From Varanus komodoensis (taxonomy: Eukaryota > Chordata > Lepidosauria > Squamata > Varanidae): a stretch of DNA of 64,000 nt. The position numbers and the translations under genes were made by a program. The notes beneath the pieces were generated by a model, which saw only the letters and a list, made by a program, of their open reading frames with translations, was not told where the DNA came from and did no database searches. How positions within the stretch are numbered: position 1 is the first letter of the stretch; each line of letters starts with the position of its first letter. The stretch covers positions 26,834,389-26,898,388 of the forward strand of contig NW_025336480.1 in assembly GCF_004798865.1 (NCBI RefSeq). The letters run 5' to 3'. This document shows positions 56,590 through 64,000 of this stretch, one piece after another.

Positions 56590-59096
56590 AAATACAGATA
56601 GCATTAAGAAATTTTATTTGGATCTGTGATGAAAGCACATAAATTACAAGTGAAAGAAACATCATGCCACAAAATTGCATAGGATTCTTACAAAAATGTG
56701 AATTATGCATCTAAAAGGCTGAGAAACCAAATTATATACATGTTAAATGTACGTTTTCTCTCCTTATTTAAAGCAAATCACTATTTCCAATCAGCCAATC
56801 ACAAACAGTGTTTATACCAATGTACAAGAGCAACATTAGTTTCAAAGGAAGGCAAGCCACGTCCCTTTAGGTCTCTTACAACCATGTTAGATTCAAAATG
56901 CCTGCTGTTCTTGAGCTAAAATGCATCTTAAAATAATAAAAGAAAAAAGACTCTCAGTAGTGTGAAGACATCTGAAGTGTACAATGGAGTTCAGTGTAAT
57001 ATAATGTAGCTCTATTCTCTAAAGCAGAAATGCCCACAGTATATTATTTCCACATGTTCAACACGCAACAAGGCAAATACATAAAAGGCACAAGACTCTC
57101 ACATCATCGACTCCTTTTTCATGACCTTACTTTATTTCAAGTAATATTAATGATCAATGATATATCACTGTAAGTTTGAACAATGCAAGATATACAATAT
57201 TCCACACTAAACTACAACTGCAAAAAGGGCACTGTACAGATATTAAAAAAAAGTAAGTACAGGCAATGGTCAAATACAAATGTACTGAAAACTACAGCTG
57301 AGAATATACTCTATCAAACCATTCACTTTTATTTCATAAATTAAAAAGTTCATCAGTATTTCTTCTAATCTATTTGAAGCAGCACTATACAGGCATGTCA
57401 AAGAAAGTATAATAATTTTTGTGAATACTGCTAGATATTGTATCCTATCTAACATAAAACAAGTTTATCTAACCTTTATCTTATAAAATGCAGCATTAAA
57501 CTTTGACCCTTCCAGGTTTTTGTATTTCTTGATTAATAATATTGATCATCAAAGTGCAAAAGTAGAATAAATGACAGGAGTCATGTTCTTCAAATCAAAA
57601 TGAAAGTCTCAGTTTAGAGTTACATCTTCTAAATTATTCCACACATTGTAAGCAGAGTATGTTTTATCTTTTAGATACTCTTCCAACAGTGTGTAACTCT
57701 TCTCTGTGCAGACTGTAAATTAAGGGGGAAACACTGTTCAGCCAAAGTTTTAATTTCCCTATGTACACTTAGCATTTAACTTGAAACTTAAGTTTGATCT
57801 CTATTTATTGCTTACATTTAAATAAAATAAGTTATATCTACTGAGCTCCTGAGGGAAAGCAAACTACATATATGCTGTTATGTATTAAAAGTCTTTACTA
57901 TTATCAGAACAAAATTTAGTGTTTTGATATTATCCAGGAAGTAGTTCTGTTGAGCTCAAGAGGGGCTGTAACCTTCCTAAGGTTAACTGTATTAAACTGC
58001 AGAATCAGCATGACACAAGTGCTCATTCTCTGCAAACTTCTGACTGAGTACTCTTTTTCCTTTCCACAAACTTTCCAGCTCTGAAATGGCCATGTTTTAT
58101 ATACATTCTGGAAATGGCATTTCTTACATGCAGACCATATATTTTAAAACTATGGAAGAGATGTCCGCATGTCAGATACTAACATTTAAAACATTTCAAT
58201 AATATAGTTGTCATTAAAACTTGTTGCAATGCAAACATAATAATTGAAAATGATACTCTCGAACCCACATATGTGCATTTAAAAATAAGTGAGTGATTCT
58301 TGTGATTTAATGACTGATTTGCAATGCAAGCAGCTGTTATCACTGATCTAGAAATATTAACCCTGAACCCTGGAATTTTTCATTTTGCCACAAAGTGTGG
58401 CTCAGCAGGAACCTGCTTGCTCTCCTTCAGCACAGGGATATGTACGTATGTGTGCCTGTACACCTCAGCGTGAGTGGCCTCCCATCACTGGTGATCCATA
58501 GGCAAACACCGTTCTCTATCTTGAAGAGATCTTAATTTTCTAGTGAATGAGGTTTTAGCAGACCATCTCAAGGCAGATGGTTTTTGTGATACATTGTCCA
58601 AAGAGCAAACTGCTGCTGCTTGCAAAGCGGAAAAAATGACACTTTTATTTAAAAAAAATCAGTGCAATTATTAAGATGATACACGTTTTCAAGGTGCAGT
58701 TACCAACGAGGAAACAAAGAATTAAAGATGCTGGGAAAATTGGGTTTGGAATATGTTTTCACTGCTGCGTCACATGGAGGTCTATGCACATTTACTTGCA
58801 CAAAACACGCTGTTCCCCACAGAAAGCTTCAGACTTGAGAACTACCATGCAAAACTGACCAGAGAAAGGGCAGCACTGAACTAAGAATCTATTCCATAAA
58901 GCAGGTCACACAAAGGTCTAAAAGTAACACCAAATTTCCTCACCAGCTGCTCCTTTCAGAAACATGTACCATCCCTTCAGATGGCTTCCAAATCTGAAGC
59001 TGCCCAGTGGCCATTCACAAAGAAGAGACTATCTGGGGAACTGGGTGGTAACTTGCTTTGCCACTAGAATTTAGGGGCGTGACCTTGCAGGAGTTG
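56590..59096 (-). other. PLCB1: Probable 3' UTR of PLCB1
   Basis: This 2.5-kb stretch directly follows the PLCB1 stop codon on the minus strand. It is AT-rich, has no recognisable SINE, LINE or hAT copy, and has no long reading frame. It contrasts with the repeat-dense DNA on either side, which is typical of a long conserved vertebrate 3' UTR. Minus-strand AATAAA hexamers occur at 58644-58649, 57804-57809, 57328-57333, 57131-57136 and 56613-56618, so alternative polyadenylation is possible. The left limit is set by the last of these and is inference. Confidence 0.6.
56613..56618 (-). terminator. Candidate distal poly(A) signal of PLCB1
   Basis: A minus-strand AATAAA lies 2.48 kb beyond the PLCB1 stop. 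It is followed within about 30 nt by a T-rich stretch that could act as the downstream element. It is the last AATAAA before the sequence changes character. Choice among the five hexamers in the UTR needs transcript data. Confidence 0.4.
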
Positions 59097-59321
59097 CTAG
59101 AGTGGTGTATCAAACACTTTTGCTGGAGTATCTTCTGGATCTTCATTTTGCTGTGGTTTATGGTTCAGTTTTCCTCCTTCAGATGCCAGGGAAGAAGTGG
59201 TAGAGCTGTGGTCTCCATCTTCACTAATTTTGCCTTTCATGGCTTCTTGAACAAATTCCAGAATTTCCAATGGGAGTCTTTTGAATTTGTCTTGATATTC
59301 TTGATCAAGTTCAGCCTGCAA
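59097..59321 (-). CDS. PLCB1: Terminal coding exon of phospholipase C beta 1 (long, DTPL-ending isoform)
   Basis: PLCB1 is the Gq-activated enzyme that cleaves PIP2 to IP3 and diacylglycerol at the inner plasma membrane. This exon encodes only the last 74 residues: the end of the C-terminal coiled-coil domain ([16 protein letters not shown], then [15 protein letters not shown]), a variable Ser/Thr-rich linker, and the C-terminal tetrapeptide DTPL, the PDZ ligand of the long isoform. The TAG stop lies at 59097-59099. Reading on the minus strand, the exon starts at 59321 with codons Leu-Gln, directly after a pyrimidine-rich acceptor ending ttatttccag. There is no start codon because this is an internal splice boundary in phase 0. 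The first 30 residues look nearly identical to the mammalian protein from memory, while the linker diverges, as expected of an orthologue. A processed pseudogene is unlikely because the acceptor is intact and the downstream UTR is repeat-free. No earlier PLCB1 exon is visible to the right edge, and I did not find the alternative exon that ends the short isoform. Confidence 0.93.
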   Translation of the reverse strand: MQAELDQEYQDKFKRLPLEILEFVQEAMKGKISEDGDHSSTTSSLASEGGKLNHKPQQNEDPEDTPAKVFDTPL

Positions 59322-59494
59322 CTGGAAATAACACCAATACTGTCATAAATAACATCATTGCCCATGACTGACCATCTGCATTCCTCGAGCAACAGGGAAA
59401 GGGAATATTTGAGCTCCATTTGTGGGTGCAGAAAAGGGTGGGGCATTTTGTTAAATTTTTCCAGGAATGCGTATTAGGTGTCAGCTAAACTTAC

Positions 59495-60055
59495 CCCAAT
59501 CACATTTCTGCAATGTGCTGTACATGAGGCTACCCTTGTTCCTACTCTGGAAACTGCAACTAGTACAAAATATGGCCATCAGGTTGGTCTCTGGGTCAAC
59601 AGGGAGAGACCACACAGCACCACTACTAAAGCCTCTGCAGTGGCTGCCAATATGTTTTCTGGATGCAGAACAAGGTGTTGGGAATTAGCTTTAAAGTCCT
59701 TCATGACTTGGGTCCAAATACCCTCAGGGGAGCTTGTGCCCATACATTCTGCCTCGCCAGCTAAGGTGTTCTGTGGATAATCTTCCATGCGGTTAATGTA
59801 TACTACCCAGGCGACTTTCTCAGTCCTAACCTGTGGAATGGCCTGCTGGGAGAGAGGCGTTAGATATCCCGGACTGCTACCTTGAAGAGGGCGTTAAAGA
59901 CATAGCTGTTTCAACAGACCTCCCTAGATTAGTTCCCAGCTTAGTTTTATCTAATATGCGTGTTTTTAGTTGACATTTTAACTACTGTTGTTTTAATGTC
60001 CTGTAAACTGTCCAGAGCCTTTGGGAATGGGATGGTATATAAAAATCCACTGACA
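59495..60055 (+). mobile_element. L2-type LINE 3' fragment
   Basis: The fragment encodes remnants of the reverse transcriptase C-terminal region (LQLVQNMAIRLVSGSTGRDH, then LLKPLQWLPI). This is the L2-clade pattern of an AARLV-like segment followed by a LHWLPV-like motif. A second broken segment includes NLWNGLLG-like coding, and then a 3' UTR with T-rich sequence and a 'gtaaactgtccagagcctttggg' type tail is seen in shortened form. It is degenerate, with frame changes, and therefore old. It sits antisense in the PLCB1 intron. Confidence 0.75.
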
Positions 60056-61864
60056 GTGGCAATTTCCCTGCAGTTCGATATCCAACAGTTAAAATGATTT
60101 TCCAACTTCATTTATTTGGAAGCATTCCGATCATTTGAACATATTTCACTTTCAATTATTTGCACATATTCTATTGATTGGAAAGTATTCCATTTTCAAT
60201 TCTTTGGAAGCATCCATAGCTGCCCCACAGCTGCACACGTTGCCCTGGTTTTCTAATTTCCTATGCTGAAACAGTACGCATGCCACTTTGTTTCAGAGGA
60301 TTCTGGGGTAATGTAGTGAGAAGCAATCAATTCTCAAGGAGCCCTTCTGGTCCTTCTCACTGTCTGCCGTGTGCTGTGGTCAGTCCTAAAATACACCCAG
60401 CATTCCCCACTGCCTGTTCGTTGTAAGGGAAGACCAGGAGGGACGGACAAGCTTTCTTTTGGAGAAGCTTGCTTGCCTCCCACTGGGGGATGCTACTGAG
60501 GAATCACTGGCCAGTTTTTTAAAAGAGGGTCACCTGCAAGAGTGGGCTTTTCTCCCTCCACATTAGTTTTTGTGGGTACAGCCTCAGAAAGCAATCCCTG
60601 TGCAAGTGAAGGAAGGCAACTGTGATGATGACATACAGTTCAGCCTGTGGTGTAAGGGTTCATCTTGCCTATTCTTCAGATCTTTCTGTCTTCCCAAATT
60701 CAAAGTAGTGGTAAGCTGGAATTTTTTTCTGTTACAGCTGCTGTAAAGGTTCTGGCTTCTGCTGAATGAATGTAGTCCTCCAGCAGTTAAAGTTGAACTT
60801 TAAAGCTGAACTTTGCTCAGCTCGTTCTGTATTTGAAGCCAAAACCCTGTTTTTCTGTACATGTGAGGTACACTTGTGTGACCACCAGTTGACACGCTCA
60901 TGGTACTTTTTTGCTCCTCCCCTGTCCCCTTTATCCTTTTACCTCAATGATACTGATTGAGTTAGCATGTTTGAGAGGCATTGTCTCCTTCTAGTGAAAG
61001 AGATGGTAAAATGGTTAAAAAGAAAAAGCTCAATATCCCAGCAGACTGCATTAAGAATGGTGTAATTTTGGTTTTCTAAACAGCTGAGCTTAAAAGGTCA
61101 TACTAGCTCTGCCTAAAACTCATTTTTTCCCTCTATTGTTGAGGGTAAGAGGAACTGGCTAATATCCGAAAATGGGCTGCTTTGCACTCTTCCAATTATA
61201 TCAGTTTTATCTTAAAACAGAAGTTATTTGTGTGTAGCAGGGTGCTCAAACCAGGTTTTTGAGCAATTCAAGCTCTGGGTTAAAAGCATCAGACCTGCCA
61301 TGGAAATGCAGTGATTAATGCCTAGATATTCCCAATATGGCTTTTCACTTAAATCTACTTCTTTAAAAAATGAATGTTAATATTTATACTTTTAAGTCAT
61401 AATATTCTCTAAGAGAACTGTGCTTATAAGGCCCTAAGGGCACAATCCAATCAAGTTTAGACAGAAAAAGTCTCACAATTACCGGTCATAAGGATCTTAA
61501 CAGAATTAAGACAACTTAAACCGAATAGACCAAACCACCCCCCACAAAATGGGGGATGAGCATGTACATAATGTATCTTATACCATCTATATGTGAGTGT
61601 GGTTTGCTAGGAAATGTAGTTAAAGTGAGATACTGCCTCTGAAAAATGATTTGACCTAATATTATTTTGCTCTTGTGTTTTATGGATTTTTAATGCCATA
61701 TTTTCATTAAGATTTGATTTTTAACCCTCATGTTATTACTATTAGTTGCTCTGAGTGCCATTTTTGGCAAAATGGCAGGATAGAAATAAATAAAATATAT
61801 AATATTAGCAACAAAGTGACAAGCTGCTGCAACTGCTATTTGGTTCTGTGTGAAAATCGATACT

Positions 61865-62012
61865 GCATTGTAGGAGTGGAAAAAAGACAGTGATCCAGTT
61901 TTTTTGGACTTCAGCTCCTGGAATCTTCTGCAAGCATGGCTAATGGTCAAGAATGCTGTGAGCTGATCTCCAAAACATCTGGAAATCTATCTCCTGCCCA
62001 TCCCTGCTGCAT
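61865..62012. repeat. Foldback repeat, group B
   Basis: The arms resemble the recurring module 'ggagttgtagtccaaaac' plus 'atctggagg', here as ttggacttcagctcctgg on the left and ccaaaacatctggaaa on the right, around a centre reading gcatggctaatggtcaagaatg. Other members lie at 14366-14468, 19033-19168, 28569-28640, 40690-40790 and 63165-63250. Confidence 0.5.
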
Positions 62013-62644
62013 GGACTGTAAACAGATTTATAGGACATAATATCATGGCAATGTATCTATTTCATGGATAAGTATCAGCTGGAAATATAGATATCTTCTC
62101 TGTTTCTGTCATAAGTTTGCTCTGTGAAACCCTGAATGTCACAAGGATTATATCAAATTAATACCAAAAACAACATCCTGCATGGTGACAAAAAGCAGTC
62201 CGGTTAAGGGTGGCACTGCAGCTCCCGCACACACATACTTCGTAGCACTTTTCCTTTCCTCATGCATGACTTCCTTGACGGTTTTGTGCAGAGGGTACAC
62301 TGTTTGAGAGCTGTTTCGGTGGGCTATTCTCCACGCATAGTGACCCTTCTACAAACCGGTGCAATTTTGCTTCACTGATTTTGTGCAATCCGCTGGTACA
62401 GTCATACCCCAGTAGTGCAAGCCCTGCAAGCAGCACCATGGCATTGCCCAGGATGTCTTTGAGATTTTGCCACTATCAAAATGCAGTAGTGATTAGCAGG
62501 GATATGATCCATGCATCTGATGTTCACCGTTTTCCTTTTCCAGGAAAGAAAGAGGTCCTATCACGCCCAGTGGATGTGGGCCTGTGCACTTGACAGCATC
62601 TTGTGCCCCCATGATCTGTGGGCCACTTACGAGCTGTGGCATCC

Positions 62645-62985
62645 CACAGGGCCACTCTCCCCAAGGCCGATTCAAAGTGCTGGCTTTAACTATAGAGGCT
62701 TACAAGGTTCCGGTCTGCAATACCTGAAGGAATGCCTCTCCTGGCATGAATTTACCTTACACACACTGCATTCATCTCCTACAGCCTTCCTCCAGGTGTC
62801 TCCTCTGAGAGAAGTCTGGGAGGAAAAAAAGCGGGGGAGGGCCTTCTTGGTGGAGGCCCCTAATCATGGAAGGATCTCCTGATAAGGCCTTCCTGGTGCC
62901 AAGATTACTATCTTTTTGGTGCCAGGTTAAGAGGTCTTCTCCTTTCTTAGGCATTTGGCAGCATATGTGATTTGACTTTCCCCCG
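62645..62985 (+). mobile_element. L2/CR1-superfamily LINE C-terminal fragment
   Basis: One frame reads LQYLKECLSW, then SSPTAFLQVSPLREVWEEKK, then RGRAFLVEAPNH. This matches the LINE C-terminal pattern of an ECLSPY-like segment, a FLQVP-like segment and RAFSVAAPxLWN. The LWN box and everything after it are lost. The closest relatives in this window are the fragments at 228-605 and 19215-19735, which are in the opposite orientation. Confidence 0.6.
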
Positions 62986-63164
62986 TCTCCTCACCCCTGC
63001 AGTGCCCACACATCTGCTCTAGATGGTTTTCAAGCCCTTTGGAGCAAGCTTGGAAAGTGGAGAGAGCTATGTGGACAAGAGGGGAACTCTTCTCCTGCTT
63101 TTGCTAACATAAATACCTCAGAAAGTCAACACAATCATAGTGCTGCATACAGCCCACAAGGTTG

Positions 63165-63250
63165 CAGACCAAGGATGGGCGCCTTGTGGGCTCTGTTGGG
63201 GGATCATGGGAGACGTAGGACAAAACATCTGGAGAACCACAAGTTGCTCA
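63165..63250. repeat. Foldback repeat, group B (half copy)
   Basis: The segment contains gatcatgggagacgtagg followed by acaaaacatctggagaacc, the right arm of the group B module. The left arm is missing or unrecognisable. Confidence 0.45.
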
Positions 63251-64000
63251 ACCACACACATAAAACATATAGTTGAATTAAGTGTAGTGAACCCCAGAAT
63301 AATCTCATATTAGCAAAGAGGCAGGAGAAAAGATGTAGGAAAGACAGAATGCAGGGAGACTATTTCAAACGGCACGCTAACCTTTAATAGAGCAAGCATT
63401 TTACAATGATGAATAGGTATGATGTGTGCGAGTTCATACTTCATTTTGGGAGAAAGGCAATGGTAATTTTTCAATTGCCTGGAGGGCCCTTAAAATTTTA
63501 TATATCTCCAGTATCACTCAAAGAATAACAAGGCATGACTGCATAAATTCCACTGTTTATCTTGCTTCATCTGTGCATAACGATTGCCCCAACAAGTGCT
63601 GTGCTTCAGCAAATGGAAGCACACGCAAAAAACAGCATTTTGTCTGGAGCAGCTCACATATTTTTGTTGGTTTGACAGAAAAAATGAGAACTATGGCCTC
63701 TACCCTCTCTAAATGCTGAACACATTTCCATTTCTTGCAGCAGAAACCACACCCTTGTCCTCATTTTCCCCTTCGGCTGTTGTACCTTCACAGAAATTAA
63801 GGTGCAAGAACAAATTAATGAAGATGTTCTTGTAGCTGGGGGTGGGGAGAACTGCAAATGCAGCTATGGGACAATCACTATGGCAAGCATATATGGAGTT
63901 TGTTAAATCCATACTGGTCTACATTTTACAAATATTCAGGCACCTTTCATTTCATTATCCAGTCACTGATGGAACTGGATTTTGCACAAATGCCTTTATG

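Larger units (their letters stand above)
59322..64000 (-). other. PLCB1: Last intron of PLCB1 (partial)
   Basis: This is intronic by position: it lies upstream of the terminal exon's acceptor and holds no further exon I can recognise. It contains two CR1/L2-type LINE remnants in antisense orientation to the gene (about 59.5-60.05 kb and 62.65-62.98 kb) and two foldback repeats (61.87-62.01 kb and 63.16-63.25 kb). The rest looks unique and AT-rich. Confidence 0.75.

Overview
The window is vertebrate nuclear DNA, almost certainly from a squamate reptile (lizard or snake). The evidence is tRNA-derived SINEs of the Sauria type, abundant CR1/L2-superfamily LINE 3' ends, small hAT elements, and one host exon whose peptide matches vertebrate phospholipase C beta 1. 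There is nothing bacterial or viral in its organisation: no operons, no CRISPR array, no dense coding.

Host gene. The only host coding sequence I can support is at 59097-59321 on the minus strand. It is the last coding exon of PLCB1 (long, DTPL-ending isoform), with a clean splice acceptor just upstream. Its AT-rich, repeat-poor 3' UTR appears to run down to a candidate poly(A) signal near 56613. The DNA from 59322 to the right edge is therefore the last intron of PLCB1. Everything left of about 56.6 kb lies downstream of the gene. In other vertebrates PLCB4 follows PLCB1 in the same orientation, so this is probably the PLCB1-PLCB4 interval, but no PLCB4 exon is visible.

Repeats. The centre (29.45-33.95 kb) holds a nearly full-length CR1 retrotransposon: GC-rich 5' UTR, ORF1 with an SGNH-esterase-like domain, ORF2 with endonuclease and reverse transcriptase, and a short 3' UTR. 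It abuts a 100-N assembly gap. It is dead: ORF1 has a frameshift, and ORF2 is split by a 213-bp hAT MITE with a perfect 8-bp target duplication and also carries a stop codon and lost catalytic aspartates. Three copies (664-948, 34604-35026, 47891-48640) belong to a second hAT family whose termini begin CAGTGCTTTTTTTGT, each with its own 8-bp target duplication. Two 5S-rRNA-derived SINEs with an L2-like tail lie at 29.0-29.2 kb (minus) and 45.2-45.4 kb (plus). Two groups of short foldback repeats, three Sauria SINEs with recognisable bodies plus a fragment, three copies of another tRNA-type SINE, many truncated CR1/L2 fragments, one possible solo LTR and several microsatellites make up the rest.

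The remaining DNA is unique-looking intergenic or intronic sequence. A few stretches (CpG-richer patches at 8.6-8.8 kb and 10.7-11.0 kb, and AT-rich stretches at 18.4-18.7 kb and 47.0-47.3 kb) could be regulatory, but that is inference. I found no new multi-gene system. The most informative observations are about repeat structure.
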